Shown piece after piece: positions 15,549 through 24,691 of a DNA stretch of 64,000 nucleotides (within the stretch, counting starts at the first letter, position 1; each line of letters starts with the position of its first letter). The position numbers and the translations under genes are program-made. Under the pieces are notes generated by a model. The model searched no databases, was not told where the DNA came from, and worked only from the letters and a program-made list of their open reading frames with translations. The DNA is from Xylanimonas cellulosilytica DSM 15894 (GTDB taxonomy: Bacteria > Actinomycetota > Actinomycetes > Actinomycetales > Cellulomonadaceae), in assembly GCF_000024965.1 (NCBI RefSeq), contig NC_013530.1, forward strand, positions 3,678,777 to 3,742,776, in the 5' to 3' direction.

Positions 15549-15902
15549 TCAGGTGCCGGCCGACTCCTGGAACGCGGCGACGGCGGCGCCGTGCTCGCGC
15601 GCCCAGTCCGTGAGGACCTCGATGGGCTCGACGAGCGTGCGGCCGAGCTCGGTGAGGCCGTACTCGACCTGCCGCGGCGCGTGGGCGTGGCGTTCGACGA
15701 GGCCGTACCGCTGCAGGCGGCGCAGCGTCTGGGTGAGCACCTTGCGGGAGACGCCGCCGACGAGGTCGACGATCTGCCCGTGCCGCAGCGGTTCGTCGCG
15801 GAGCCCGAAGAGGACGAGCACCGCCCACTTGTCCGAGATGATGTCGACGGCCAGCCGCGTGGGGCAGTCGGCGAGGACGCCCGGTCCTGCTGCGCTCTGC
15901 AT
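15549..15902 (-). CDS. HxlR-family transcriptional regulator
   Basis: A 117-residue regulator with the HxlR winged helix: CPTRLAVDIISDKWAVLVLF, LRHGQIVDLVGGVSRKVLTQTL and LRRLQRYGLVERHAH. It has the usual single N-terminal cysteine, which in some members senses electrophiles or quinones. It is divergent to a quinone-oxidoreductase gene, a classic pairing. The gap of 75 bp holds GGTACC (15913-15918) and GGTAACC (15923-15929) side by side, a likely operator. ATG 15902 is chosen; GTG 15908 or TTG 15920 would add only 2-6 residues. Confidence 0.9.
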   Translation of the reverse strand: MQSAAGPGVLADCPTRLAVDIISDKWAVLVLFGLRDEPLRHGQIVDLVGGVSRKVLTQTLRRLQRYGLVERHAHAPRQVEYGLTELGRTLVEPIEVLTDWAREHGAAVAAFQESAGT

Positions 15903-15977
15903 GACCACCGAAGGTACCAACAGGTAACCGTGGGCTCCGTAGCGTCGTGAGCACAGCAGACGCGAAGGAGTTCTCCC

Positions 15978-16973
15978 ATGTCACGAGTGGTGGTTTTCGA
16001 CGAGTTCGGCGGGCCTGAGGTCCTGAGGGTGATGGACGCACCGGTGGTCGAGCCGGCGGCAGGCGAGGTGCGGGTGCGGATCGAGGCGTTCGCCGTCAAT
16101 CCGCTCGACGCGCTCATGCGGTCCGGCCGCTCCCCCGCGCCCGTCCCCCTGCCGCACGCCCGCCTGGGCGTCGAGGGCACCGGCGTCGTCGAGGCGATGG
16201 GTGCCGACGTCGCAGGGCTGTCGGTCGGTGCGCCGGTCGTCCTCGCGGCGGTCCCGGACGCGCACGTCCGCGGCAGCTACGCCGAGCACGTCACGCTGCC
16301 CGCACGCCAGGTCATCCCTCGGCCCGCCGGGCTCGGGATCGCGGAGGCGGCGGCCGTCTGGGTCGCGTTCAGCACCGCCTACGGCGCCCTGGTCGAGAAG
16401 GCAGGGATGCGGCCCGGCGACCACGTCGTCGTCACGGCCGCGTCCGGGGCGGTGGGGCGCGCGGCCGTCCAGGTCGCGAACCGCGTCGGCGCCGTGCCCC
16501 TCGCCGTCACCCGGCACGCCGCGAACGCGGACGGCCTGCTCGACGCGGGCGCCGTCGTCGTCGTCGCCATGGACCGGGAGAATGTCGTCGCCGCCGTCCG
16601 CCGTCACACCGGCGGGACCGGCGCCGACGTCGTCCTCGACCTGGTCGGCGGCCCCGGTCAGGCGGACCTCGCCCGGGCCGTGCGGCCCGGCGGCACCGTG
16701 CTCGCCGCGGGGTTCCTCGACCCCCGGCCCGCACGTGTGCCGACGTCCCCTGTGCCGACGACGGCGCTGCCGGTCGTCGCGTACCGGAGCTTCGAGCACA
16801 CCCTCGACCCGGCCGTGGTGCGGCGCATGGCGGTCTTCCTCGACGACGGGCTGCGCGAGGGCGCCCTGCGACCCGTCGTGGGCGAGGTGTTCACGCTCGA
16901 CGACGTCGTCCAGGCGCACCGGCATCTGGAGAAGGGCCTCCACGGCGGGCGGAAGATCGTCGTCACGCCGTAG
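15978..16973 (+). CDS. Zinc-independent NADP-dependent quinone oxidoreductase (MDR family)
   Basis: A 331-residue medium-chain reductase. The N-terminal GroES-like part includes AFAVNPLDALMRSG and LGVEGTGVVEAMG. The Rossmann part has HVVVTAASGAVGRAAVQVA with the AxGxVG nucleotide loop. Zinc-ligand cysteines of alcohol dehydrogenases are absent, which fits the quinone-reductase (QOR) group. GAAGGAG precedes the ATG. It is probably repressed by the divergent HxlR protein and induced by electrophiles or quinones, an inference from the pairing. Confidence 0.9.
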   Translation: MSRVVVFDEFGGPEVLRVMDAPVVEPAAGEVRVRIEAFAVNPLDALMRSGRSPAPVPLPHARLGVEGTGVVEAMGADVAGLSVGAPVVLAAVPDAHVRGSYAEHVTLPARQVIPRPAGLGIAEAAAVWVAFSTAYGALVEKAGMRPGDHVVVTAASGAVGRAAVQVANRVGAVPLAVTRHAANADGLLDAGAVVVVAMDRENVVAAVRRHTGGTGADVVLDLVGGPGQADLARAVRPGGTVLAAGFLDPRPARVPTSPVPTTALPVVAYRSFEHTLDPAVVRRMAVFLDDGLREGALRPVVGEVFTLDDVVQAHRHLEKGLHGGRKIVVTP

Positions 16974-17000
16974 GGCCCCGTCGCGCTCCCGGCGCCGGCC

Positions 17001-18053
17001 TCAGGCGAAGTCCGCCCACATCCGCCGGCTCGCGCCGTCGACGGTCACCGTGCCGCCGTACGGCAGGATCCACTGCGGGCGGGTGTGACCGAAGGGCACG
17101 CCGACGACGACGACCGCGTCCGGGTTGTAGCGCTGCACCGTCTCGATGGCGGCGTCGCGCTGCTCGGCGCGGAGCGCGGCACGCTCGACGGCGTTCGGGT
17201 GCACGTCGAACGACGACGTCGGCGGGCGTGCGACGACGACGGCGTCGACCGCCGCGAGGATGCCGCGTTCGCCCAGGGACCGGACGATCCGGCCGAACTC
17301 GTGTGCCGGGATGAGCTCCTCGGAGGTCTCCAGCAGCAGCACGCCCCCCGCGAGGACGGCTGGGTCCGCCGGGAAGCGACCGGCGGTGAGGATCTGCTGG
17401 AGCACCTCGATGCAGCCGCCCCAGGTGCGGCCGGTGACGGCGTGAGCCGGGCCGGCCCAGGTCCACGGCTCGGTGGGTTCGCGGTCGCCGTGCTCGGTGA
17501 GCGCGGCGGGGTCGCCCCAGTCCTTGCCGAGATCCTCGGACTCGCCGGGCTCGGTGATCTCCAGGCGCTCGCCGGTGAGCAGCGCCGCCCGCAGCCCGGC
17601 GGCGTGCACGGCGTCGACGGCCGGGCCGGGGCCCAGGTGCACCTGTGTGGAGCCGCCGTGGAAGCTCGCCACGCCGTGCGTCCACAGCCAGCTGAGCAGG
17701 TTGGTGTTGTCGCTGTACCCGAGGAACGGCTTCGGGTCGGCGCGCACCAGCGCGGCGTCGAGGTGCGGGATCACGGTGATCTGGTCGTCACCGCCGATGG
17801 TCGCCAGCACGGCACGGATCTCGGGGTCGCCGAAGGCGGCGTTCAGGTCCGCGGCGCGCTCCTGCGGGGTCGCACCGAGCTTCCGCGTCGTCGGGTACTC
17901 GACGGGAACCAGGCCGGTGAGCGCGGCGAGGCGCTCCATCGCCTGCTCGTGCACCGCGGGCGCGACCCCGGGCGCGGCGAACGCGGGCGAGAGGACGGCG
18001 ACCTTGTCACCGGGTGCGGCCTTGCGCGGCGAGGCGAGTTCCATGCCGCACAT
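17001..18053 (-). CDS. S66-family LD-carboxypeptidase-like peptidase
   Basis: A 350-residue protein of the LdcA/MccF fold. The nucleophile Ser lies in FLGYSDNTNLLSWLW (about residue 114), the catalytic Glu in LLLETSEELIPAHEF, and the His in VGVPFGHTRPQWILPYG, giving the Ser-Glu-His triad. LD-carboxypeptidases trim D-Ala from tetrapeptides during murein recycling, while MccF relatives cleave microcin-type nucleotide antibiotics. The longer length and the SPAFAAPG N-terminus are closer to the MccF-like group. It lies 11 bases after the WYL regulator gene on the same strand. Confidence 0.85.
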   Translation of the reverse strand: MCGMELASPRKAAPGDKVAVLSPAFAAPGVAPAVHEQAMERLAALTGLVPVEYPTTRKLGATPQERAADLNAAFGDPEIRAVLATIGGDDQITVIPHLDAALVRADPKPFLGYSDNTNLLSWLWTHGVASFHGGSTQVHLGPGPAVDAVHAAGLRAALLTGERLEITEPGESEDLGKDWGDPAALTEHGDREPTEPWTWAGPAHAVTGRTWGGCIEVLQQILTAGRFPADPAVLAGGVLLLETSEELIPAHEFGRIVRSLGERGILAAVDAVVVARPPTSSFDVHPNAVERAALRAEQRDAAIETVQRYNPDAVVVVGVPFGHTRPQWILPYGGTVTVDGASRRMWADFA

Positions 18054-18064
18054 GGTGGCGCACT

Positions 18065-19027
18065 TCAGGGCCCTGCGGACCGTTCGACCGCCCGCGCGTA
18101 CCGCTCGGCGAGCCCGCGCAGGTGGTCGACGAGCTCGGGCGGCTCTTCCACCGCGAAGTCGAGTCCGAGCATGCCGATCCACACGGCGACGGTCTCCAGG
18201 GTGTCCCCGCCGGTCACCAGGACGCTGCGGCCGTCGTCGTGCGGCTCGACCCGCCCGACGGCGGGGTTGATGCGCGCGGCCACCTCGTCCGGGGGTGCGT
18301 CGACGACGATCCGTGCGTGCACGGCCCACCCGGCACCCGCCACCTCCCGGACCACGAACTCCGTGACGTCCTCGGGTGGCGGGGCCGGGGAGAACCGGCG
18401 TCCGCCGGGAGTCCGAAGGCGGATCCAGTCCACCCGCAAGGGCTCCCAACGACCGGAGGCGACGTCGCGACAGACCAGGTACCAGCGCCGCTGCCACACC
18501 ACCAGGTGGTACGGCTCGACCTCCACCGTGCGCTGCTCGTAGTCGCAGCGCAGCGTGCGGCGGTCCCGGATCGCGGCGGAGATCTCGGTCAGGAGCTCGG
18601 GCTCGACGACGGGATCCTCGACGTTGGAGTCGGTGTTGACGGGGCCTGCGCTCGTCGCGGACCGCAGCGCCTCGATCCGTCGCCGGATCCGTTGCGGCAT
18701 GACCTGCTCGAGCTTGGTGAGCGCCCGGCCGCCGCTCTCCTCGAACGCCTTCATGCCCGTCGTGGCACGAAGGCCGACGGCGATCGCGACCGCCTCCTCG
18801 TCGTCGAGCAGGAGCGGCGGGAGGACGGCGCCCGCACCCAGCCGGTACCTGCCACCGGGCCCGCGGGTGGTGTGGACCGGGTAGCCCAGCTCGCGCAGGC
18901 GGGCGACGTCGTTGCGCACCGTCCGGTCGGTGACGCCCAGCCGCTGCGCGAGCTCCTGGCCGGACCAGTCGGCGCGGGACTGGAGCAGCCCGAGGAGGGC
19001 GAGCAGACGGGCCGACGTCGTGGTCAT
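18065..19027 (-). CDS. WYL-domain (YafY-like) transcriptional regulator
   Basis: A 320-residue regulator. The DeoR-type HTH reads LLALLGLLQSRADWSGQELAQRLGV then DRTVRNDVARLRELGYPV. The WYL domain reads TLRCDYEQRTVEVEPYHLVV and WYLVCRDVASGRWEPLRVD, and a WCX part follows. WYL domains sense ligands, often nucleic acids or nucleotides. It is divergent to the epoxide-hydrolase gene (96-bp gap) and probably co-transcribed with the S66 peptidase. The gap holds GGAAAGATCCGTTCC at ~19042, a small dyad. Confidence 0.92.
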   Translation of the reverse strand: MTTTSARLLALLGLLQSRADWSGQELAQRLGVTDRTVRNDVARLRELGYPVHTTRGPGGRYRLGAGAVLPPLLLDDEEAVAIAVGLRATTGMKAFEESGGRALTKLEQVMPQRIRRRIEALRSATSAGPVNTDSNVEDPVVEPELLTEISAAIRDRRTLRCDYEQRTVEVEPYHLVVWQRRWYLVCRDVASGRWEPLRVDWIRLRTPGGRRFSPAPPPEDVTEFVVREVAGAGWAVHARIVVDAPPDEVAARINPAVGRVEPHDDGRSVLVTGGDTLETVAVWIGMLGLDFAVEEPPELVDHLRGLAERYARAVERSAGP

Positions 19028-19123
19028 CTCGTCAGAATAAAGGAAAGATCCGTTCCTGAACCGGTCGTAGCGTGGTCATGACATCGGGCCCAGAGCCCAC
19101 CGGACTCCCCCAGGAGAACGACC

Positions 19124-20254
19124 ATGACCAGCACCGCGACCGCCATCCGCCCCTTCACCGTCGAGATCCCGCAGGCCGATCTCGACGACCTGAGCCGCCG
19201 GCTCGAGAACACCCGCTTCGCTCCCTCGGCCCCCGGCGACTCCTGGGACTACGGCACGCCCTTCTCCTACCTGCGCGACATGGTCGACCGGTGGCAGGCC
19301 TTCGACTGGCGCGCCCAGGAGGCGCGCATCAACGCGTTCCCGAACTACCTCACCGAGATCGACGGCCAGACCGTCCACTTCATCCACGTGCGCTCCGCGG
19401 AGCCCGGCGCGAAGGCGCTGGTGCTCTCGCACACCTACCCGGGCTCGTTCCTGGAGTTCCTCGACCTCATCGGCCCGCTGACCGACCCGGTCGCCCACGG
19501 CGGCCGCGCCGAGGACGCCTTCCACGTCGTCGTGCCCTCGACGCCGGGCTTCGGGTTCAGCACCCCGCTGGTCGGGGGTGGCTGGACCATGGAACGCGTG
19601 GCCGGCGTGTGGGACACGCTCATGCGCAGGCTCGGCTACGAGTCCTACGGAGCCCACGGCAGCGACGGCGGGGCGATGATCTCGCGCGAGCTCGCGGTGC
19701 TGAACCCCGCAGGGTTCCTCGGCTCGCACGTGCTGCAGCTCTTCTCGTTCCCCAGCGGCACACCTGGGGAGATGGACGGCTTCGGCCCCGAGGAGTACGC
19801 GGCGCTGGAGCACCTGCAGTGGTTCCAGAGCGTCGGCGGGTACAACGCGATGAACGGGTCGCGGCCGCAGACCATCGCCGCCGGGTTCGCCGACTCACCG
19901 GTGGCCTGGCTCGCGTACAGCGAGCTGTTCGAGAGCTTCGGCAACGGCACTGCCCTCGTCGCCCCCGAGCAGGTGCTCGCCCAGGTGACCCTCTACTGGC
20001 TGACCAACACCGCCGCGAGCGCCGTCCGCTACCACTACGAGGGCCTGCGCGCGGGAGCCGAGCCGGTCCGCAGCACCGGGCGCCTCGGCGTCGCCGTCTT
20101 CAAGGACGACTTCCGCACGATCCGGTCGCTGGCCGAGCGGGACAACGCCTCGATCGTCCACTGGTCGGAGTTCGACCGCGGGGGCCACTTCGCGGCGCTG
20201 GAGGTGCCCGACGACGTGGTCGCGGATCTGCGGGCGTTCTTCGCGGGGGTGTGA
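19124..20254 (+). CDS. Epoxide hydrolase family alpha/beta-hydrolase
   Basis: A 376-residue hydrolase with the N-terminal EHN lid segment (FTVEIPQADLDDLSRRLENTR), oxyanion motif LSHTYPGSFLEF, nucleophile Asp181 in AHGSDGGAMISRE, and catalytic His355 in DRGGHFAALE. The family opens epoxides through an aspartyl ester, in detoxification or juvenile-hormone-like substrates. CAGGAG precedes the ATG. It is divergent from the WYL regulator, which may control it. The Cys/Trp seen at the nucleophile elbow of some homologues is here GSDGG, the normal Asp form. Confidence 0.92.
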   Translation: MTSTATAIRPFTVEIPQADLDDLSRRLENTRFAPSAPGDSWDYGTPFSYLRDMVDRWQAFDWRAQEARINAFPNYLTEIDGQTVHFIHVRSAEPGAKALVLSHTYPGSFLEFLDLIGPLTDPVAHGGRAEDAFHVVVPSTPGFGFSTPLVGGGWTMERVAGVWDTLMRRLGYESYGAHGSDGGAMISRELAVLNPAGFLGSHVLQLFSFPSGTPGEMDGFGPEEYAALEHLQWFQSVGGYNAMNGSRPQTIAAGFADSPVAWLAYSELFESFGNGTALVAPEQVLAQVTLYWLTNTAASAVRYHYEGLRAGAEPVRSTGRLGVAVFKDDFRTIRSLAERDNASIVHWSEFDRGGHFAALEVPDDVVADLRAFFAGV

Positions 20255-20277
20255 GCGGCGCGCCGTGGCCGCTCAGG

Positions 20278-20961
20278 CTAGGTGCCCGTGGCCTGGAGGC
20301 GCAGCCCGGCGAGCAGCAGGTCGAGGCCTGCCCGGAACTGCTCGGCGTCGTCGTGCACGGCGAACTCGTCGACGACGTGGTGGACGAAGGGGAACGCCTC
20401 GGGGTCCAGGGCGCGCCACTCGGTCACGATCTCGGCGAGGTAGTCGTCGCGGGTGACCTCGCCGTCGAGCACCTCCTGTGGTGGCTGCTGCCCCAGGTCA
20501 GCCGCGGTGCCGACGACGAAGCCCACGATGGCGGAGACCGCGTGGAAGGCCTGCCGCCGCGTGAGGCCGAGCCGCAGCACCTGCTCGCCGATCCGCTCGT
20601 AGAGGAGGAGCGCGTTGGGCTGGGTCCCGGTGTTGCGCATGAAGTAGGCGCCGAGCCAAGGCCGCTGGACGATGACGTCGAAGACGGTGACGGCGATGGC
20701 CCGGAGGTTGTCGATCGGGTCGTCGCCGTCCAGGAACCGCTCGATGTCCGCGAGCGGGCCGGTGAGGACGTGGTCCGTCGCCTTGTCGAGCAGCTCGTCC
20801 TTGCTGGCGACGTACCAGTAGATGCTCGCCACCCCTCCGCCCAGCCGTGCGGCCAGTGCTCGGAACGTCAGGGCCGGCTCACCCGCCTCGTCCAGGAGGG
20901 CGACGGCCTCGGCGATCACCGTCTCCATCGAGTGCGAGGCCCGGCGTCGGGGTGCTGGCAT
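20278..20961 (-). CDS. TetR-family repressor with TetR_C C-terminal domain
   Basis: A 227-residue regulator with the N-terminal HTH AVALLDEAGEPALTFRALAA and GGVASIYWYVASKDELLDKA, then a C-terminal ligand domain of the TetR_C class. It is divergent to the MFS exporter at 21071 and probably represses it through the two palindromes at 21004-21055. ATG 20961 follows GAGAGGT. Loss of repression on binding a toxic ligand is the expected mode for this pairing. Confidence 0.9.
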   Translation of the reverse strand: MPAPRRRASHSMETVIAEAVALLDEAGEPALTFRALAARLGGGVASIYWYVASKDELLDKATDHVLTGPLADIERFLDGDDPIDNLRAIAVTVFDVIVQRPWLGAYFMRNTGTQPNALLLYERIGEQVLRLGLTRRQAFHAVSAIVGFVVGTAADLGQQPPQEVLDGEVTRDDYLAEIVTEWRALDPEAFPFVHHVVDEFAVHDDAEQFRAGLDLLLAGLRLQATGT

Positions 20962-20994
20962 GGCGTACCTCTCAGGTCGGTGCGTGCGCGGGTC

Positions 20995-21055
20995 TTGCAC
21001 TCTATCGAACAACGTTCTATCGTGGCGACGCGTTCGCAATCGAACGCCGTTCGAT
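20995..21055 (+). promoter_or_regulatory. MFS promoter with two TetR-type operators
   Basis: TTGCAC (20995-21000) and TATCGT (21018-21023) are 17 bp apart. Operator 1 (21004-21020, ATCGAACAACGTTCTAT) fills the spacer. Operator 2 (21039-21055, ATCGAACGCCGTTCGAT) is a perfect 7-3-7 palindrome in the 5' leader. Their centres are 35 bp apart. Confidence 0.75.
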
Positions 21056-21070
21056 ACGAGGAGGCGCCCC

Positions 21071-22534
21071 ATGAGCTCCACAACCCTGACGACGCAGGCC
21101 CGCACGTACCCCACGCTCCGCGCAGCCTGGATCCCGCTGGCGGCGCTGTGTCTGGCCTTCTTCGTGGAGATGGTCGACAACACCCTGCTGACGATCGCGC
21201 TGCCGACCATCGCCCGCGACATCGGTGGCGGCACGACGGCGCTGCAGTGGGTCAGCGGGGCCTACTCCCTGACCTTCGGTGGCCTGCTGCTCACGGCCGG
21301 CTCGGCCGCCGACCGGATCGGGCGCCGTCGGGTGCTGCTCGTCGGGCTCGCCGCGTTCGGCCTGATCAGCCTCCTCGTCCTCGCCGTCGAGTCGACCGGC
21401 GAGCTCATCGCGCTGCGCGCCGGCCTGGGCCTCGCCGCGGCGGCGATGGCGCCCATCACCAACTCGCTCGTCTTCCGCCTCTTCGAGGGCAAGGAGCTGC
21501 GGATGCGCGCGATGACCGTGATGATCGTCGTCGGCATGAGCGGCTTCATCCTGGGACCGCTCCTCGGCGGCACCGTCCTGGCCCACCTGCGCTGGGAGTG
21601 GCTGCTCGTCGTCAACGCCCCCATCGCGCTGATCGCATGGATCGGCGTGCGCCGTGGCGTCCCCGCCGACCGGCGCGAGGACCTGACGAACGACGCGCTC
21701 GACCTGCCGGGCGCCGCCCTCAGCGTCATCGCCATCGGCCTCGCCTGCTACACGCTCACCAGTGGCGTCGAGCACGGCTGGGCCTCGCTCGCCACGCTCG
21801 GCTCGGCACTCGGAGCGATCGTCGCCGTGATCGCCTTCGTGCGGCACGAACGCCGCACCTCGCAGCCGATGCTCGACCTCACGGTCTTCACCAGCGCCAC
21901 CGTCCGGGGTGCCTCCGTCGCCCAGATCGGCACGGCGATCGCCATGGCGGGCGTGATGTTCAGCCTGATCCTGCACTTCCAGTACGCCTACGGCTGGAGC
22001 CCCATGCGCGCGGGCCTGGCCAACCTGCCCCTGATCTTCACGATGATCGCCGCCACGCCGATCTCCGAGTGGCTGGCCCAGCGGTTCGGCCACCGGATCG
22101 CCTGCCTCGTCGGCGCCGTCCTGCTCGCCGGGTCCCTCGCCGGTCTCGCGTGGGGAGTCGACCGCGGCTACCCCACGATCGCCGTCTTCATGGTCGTCCT
22201 CACCATCGGCCTGCGTACCGTGATGACGATCTGCGCGGTCGCTCTCATCGACGCCATGCCCGCCAACCGCACCTCGATCGCCGCAGCCCTCAACGACACC
22301 GCGCAGGAGGTCGGCACCAGCGTGGGCACCGCCGTCGTCGGCACGCTCGTCGCGGTGCTCGTCACCCAGGTGCTGCCCGACGGGGCGTGGGACGCCGATC
22401 TGGTCGCACGCTTCTTCCACGGCGAGCGGGTGACGTACGCGGTGCTCGCGGTGCTCGTCGGCCTCATCGCCGGGTGGGGCTCGATGACCCTGACCGACTC
22501 CCGCTCCACGGAGGAGCACCCCGAGCCTGCCTGA
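21071..22534 (+). CDS. MFS drug efflux transporter, DHA2 (14-helix) family
   Basis: A 487-residue exporter with about 14 helices. Motif A-like GSAADRIGRRRVLLVGL lies between helices 2 and 3, motif D1-like FVEMVDNTLLTIALPTI is in helix 1, and FILGPLLGGTVL is motif C in helix 5, which marks antiporters of the DHA group. CGAGGAGG precedes ATG 21071. It is regulated by the divergent TetR gene through two operators. Proton-driven export of a hydrophobic or quaternary compound is expected. The substrate is not predictable. Confidence 0.92.
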   Translation: MSSTTLTTQARTYPTLRAAWIPLAALCLAFFVEMVDNTLLTIALPTIARDIGGGTTALQWVSGAYSLTFGGLLLTAGSAADRIGRRRVLLVGLAAFGLISLLVLAVESTGELIALRAGLGLAAAAMAPITNSLVFRLFEGKELRMRAMTVMIVVGMSGFILGPLLGGTVLAHLRWEWLLVVNAPIALIAWIGVRRGVPADRREDLTNDALDLPGAALSVIAIGLACYTLTSGVEHGWASLATLGSALGAIVAVIAFVRHERRTSQPMLDLTVFTSATVRGASVAQIGTAIAMAGVMFSLILHFQYAYGWSPMRAGLANLPLIFTMIAATPISEWLAQRFGHRIACLVGAVLLAGSLAGLAWGVDRGYPTIAVFMVVLTIGLRTVMTICAVALIDAMPANRTSIAAALNDTAQEVGTSVGTAVVGTLVAVLVTQVLPDGAWDADLVARFFHGERVTYAVLAVLVGLIAGWGSMTLTDSRSTEEHPEPA

Positions 22535-22583
22535 CGTCGTCGACGAGGAGTCCGTCCGACGCGACTGCCCGGCGTGCGGCGGG

Positions 22584-22877
22584 CTACCGCCACACCGGGT
22601 TGGTCGCCGCGCCGTCGAGCCAGAGCGTGTCGCTGGCGTCGCGGTGGCTCCCGTCGCTGCCGACGTGCTTGTCGCTGATGCGCTCGCCCTTGCGGATCAC
22701 CTGGGCCATGGCCATGGCGTGGCCGTGCCCGAGGCCGTGCTCGTCCTTGAGCCAGGTGACGATCGCGCCGGCCTTGGAGTCGGGGCCGAGCCCTTGCTCG
22801 GCGGCCCGCGCGATCAGCTGGCGGGGGGTGAGACCGGTCTTCTGCTCGACCGCGTCGAGGTAGGCCTGGTAGGACAT
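22584..22877 (-). CDS. DUF4287 small protein
   Basis: A 97-residue protein beginning SYQAYLDAVEQKTGLTPRQL, continuing LIARAAEQGLGPDSKAG and IVTWLKDEHGLGHGHAMAMAQ, the recognisable DUF4287 pattern. Its role is unknown. Relatives are sometimes joined to or placed beside DUF5655 or ArsR genes. GGAGCAG precedes ATG 22877. It is divergent to the ArsR-like gene that starts at 22954. The C-terminal ~30 residues look disordered. Confidence 0.8.
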   Translation of the reverse strand: MSYQAYLDAVEQKTGLTPRQLIARAAEQGLGPDSKAGAIVTWLKDEHGLGHGHAMAMAQVIRKGERISDKHVGSDGSHRDASDTLWLDGAATNPVWR

Positions 22878-22953
22878 CCGTCTGCTCCTGTTCCCGTTCG
22901 TGGGTGGTGGCCCCACCCTCGCGCCGTCGGCCGCCCTCCTCTACCTTTTCGAT

Positions 22954-23931
22954 GTGGATCAAAAGGTCGAGTTCCGGCTGACGCCCGGCGACGCCCAGGC
23001 GGTGCGGTTCGGGATCTCGCCGGGCCACGAGCTCGTCCACGCGATCCGGGCGCTCGCCCGGCCGGTCGACCACCCCCTCCAGTGGGCCTGGCTGCGCGCG
23101 AGCCGTGACCGCGCGCCCCGCCCGGCCTTCACGCTCCTGAGGCTGGTGGTCGGAGAGTCCGGGTACCTTCCGGACTTTCTCACCCCACCGGCCGGCTGGA
23201 CCGCGAGCGCCGACGACGAACGGGAGCGGATCGCCGCCGCTGACCCGGACCGCGTGACGGTCGACCTGGGCAAGCGCGCCGCACGCACGGCGGGAGCCGA
23301 GAGCCGCACCCTGGCGGAGCTGGCTCAGCACCCGGCGGAGGCGCTGCGCGCGGTGGTCGAGGCGTGGCAGACGTGCTGGGAGGCGCTGCTCGCACCGTGG
23401 TGGCCTCGCATCGAGCGAGTGCTCCAGGCCGACGTCAACGCGCGGTCGCGCCGAGCTGCCCTGGAGGGTGTCGGCGCCATGGCGGCCGGGCTGCACCACG
23501 ACGTCGGCTGGTCGGCCGACACCGTGACCGTGCGCCTGACGGCCCACGACGAGGTGGTCGACTGCGGCGGTCGCGGGCTGCTGCTCGTTCCCTCGGTGTT
23601 CGCCGACCGGTGCTTCGTGCTCACCGAGGCGCCCTCCGTGCCGTCCATCTTCTATCCGGCGCTCGGGGTCACCGCCGAGTGGGCCGACGGGAGCGCGCGC
23701 CGCGCCGACGCGCTGGCCGCCGTCGTCGGGTCTGGCAGGGCGAGCCTCCTGCACGTTCTCGCCACCCCGTCGAGCACGACCGAGGCCGCGAGGGCTGCTG
23801 GCCTGGCGATCTCGACGGCGTCCCATCACCTCGGGGCGCTGCGTGCCGCGGGGCTGGTCGACTCCCGTCGCGACGGAGCGCGCGTCGAGCACGTGCGCAC
23901 TCCGCTCGGGGAGGCGCTCGTCAGGGGGTGA
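22954..23931 (+). CDS. ArsR-type regulator with N-terminal DUF5937-like region
   Basis: A 325-residue protein whose last ~80 residues hold a winged HTH (SLLHVLATPSSTTEAARAAG, STASHHLGALRAAGLVDSRRDG). The first ~240 residues match the DUF5937 pattern starting VEFRLTPGDAQAVRFGISP. GTG 22954 is preferred over GTG 22900 because family members begin near VDYRL/VEFRL, and TACCTT at 22942-22947 would give a leaderless start. The family often controls an adjacent exporter. Here the nearest unit is the arsenic cluster, but no operator is evident. Confidence 0.75.
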   Translation: MDQKVEFRLTPGDAQAVRFGISPGHELVHAIRALARPVDHPLQWAWLRASRDRAPRPAFTLLRLVVGESGYLPDFLTPPAGWTASADDERERIAAADPDRVTVDLGKRAARTAGAESRTLAELAQHPAEALRAVVEAWQTCWEALLAPWWPRIERVLQADVNARSRRAALEGVGAMAAGLHHDVGWSADTVTVRLTAHDEVVDCGGRGLLLVPSVFADRCFVLTEAPSVPSIFYPALGVTAEWADGSARRADALAAVVGSGRASLLHVLATPSSTTEAARAAGLAISTASHHLGALRAAGLVDSRRDGARVEHVRTPLGEALVRG

Positions 23932-23957
23932 GCGCCGAGTCCGCACACCGGAGCTGC

Positions 23958-23990
23958 TTGACGCCCTCATATGCCTCAGCCACTATTGAC
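23958..23990 (+). promoter_or_regulatory. Possible promoter of the arsenic operon
   Basis: TTGACG (23958-23963) lies 17 bp before CACTAT (23981-23986), with the palindrome ACTCAGTGAGT starting three bases after the -10 box. This is a plausible ArsR-controlled promoter. The -10 match is only partial. Confidence 0.4.
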
Positions 23991-24020
23991 TCAGTGAGTT
24001 TCGAGCGAGTTGGAGACGGC

Positions 24021-24677
24021 ATGGGTCTTGAAGAGCGCGTGGCCCGCTACGCGGCGCTGGCCGATCCGATCCGGCTGCGGATCGTCGATCTGCTCACGCT
24101 CGGGGACGTCGCCCCGGTCGAGCTGCAGCGCGAGCTCGGGGTCACCTCCAACCTCCTGGCGCACCATGTGTCGGTGCTCGAACGCGCGGGCCTGGTGACG
24201 AGGTCGCGGTCGGAGGCCGACCGTCGACGCACCTACCTGCACCTGGTCCCGGGCGGGTTCGACGACCTGCTGCCCACCCCGACGCTCGCCGCGCGCCGCG
24301 TCGTCTTCGTGTGCACCGGCAACTCCGCCCGCTCCCAGCTCGCCGCCGCACTGTGGGAGCGGTCCTCCACCGTGCCCGCCACCTCGGCGGGCACCCACCC
24401 CGCCGAGCGGGTCGATCCCGGCGCGATCGCCGCCGCCGAACGGCACGGGCTTGCCCTGCACGGCCGTGCCCCGCGCGCGCTGTCCGACGTCGTCTCGGCC
24501 GACGACGTCATCGTCACCGTGTGCGACTCCGCGCACGAGGAGCTCGGCGGGAACGGCCACGTCCACTGGTCGGTCCCCGACCCCGTTCCCGCGGGGACGC
24601 CCACCGCGTTCGACGACGCCTACGACGACCTCGCGGCACGCATCAGCGCGCTCGCCACGCAGGTCACCGCCCCCTGA
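24021..24677 (+). CDS. ArsR repressor fused to arsenate reductase (LMW phosphatase fold)
   Basis: A 218-residue two-domain protein. Residues 1-85 form an ArsR winged helix ([40 protein letters not shown]). Residues ~92-218 form a low-molecular-weight phosphatase-type arsenate reductase with P-loop [14 protein letters not shown] (nucleophile Cys98) and WSVPDPVP near the end. The family reduces As(V) to As(III). The HTH lacks the usual ELCVC metal site, so sensing may be through the reductase part or other cysteines. GGAG precedes ATG 24021. It lies 14 bp upstream of the oxidoreductase gene in one operon. Confidence 0.9.
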   Translation: MGLEERVARYAALADPIRLRIVDLLTLGDVAPVELQRELGVTSNLLAHHVSVLERAGLVTRSRSEADRRRTYLHLVPGGFDDLLPTPTLAARRVVFVCTGNSARSQLAAALWERSSTVPATSAGTHPAERVDPGAIAAAERHGLALHGRAPRALSDVVSADDVIVTVCDSAHEELGGNGHVHWSVPDPVPAGTPTAFDDAYDDLAARISALATQVTAP

Positions 24678-24691
24678 CCAGACTGGATCTC

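Noticed and set aside
19072..22863. Very long open frame on the plus strand (over 1,200 codons)
   Set aside because: It crosses the TetR gene in antisense and the MFS gene out of frame, with Arg/Ala/His-biased composition. It is a by-product of high GC at third positions.
23364..24020. N-terminal extension of the ArsR-ArsC gene
   Set aside because: It overlaps the upstream ArsR-like gene out of frame. ATG 24021 has GGAG and matches the family start.
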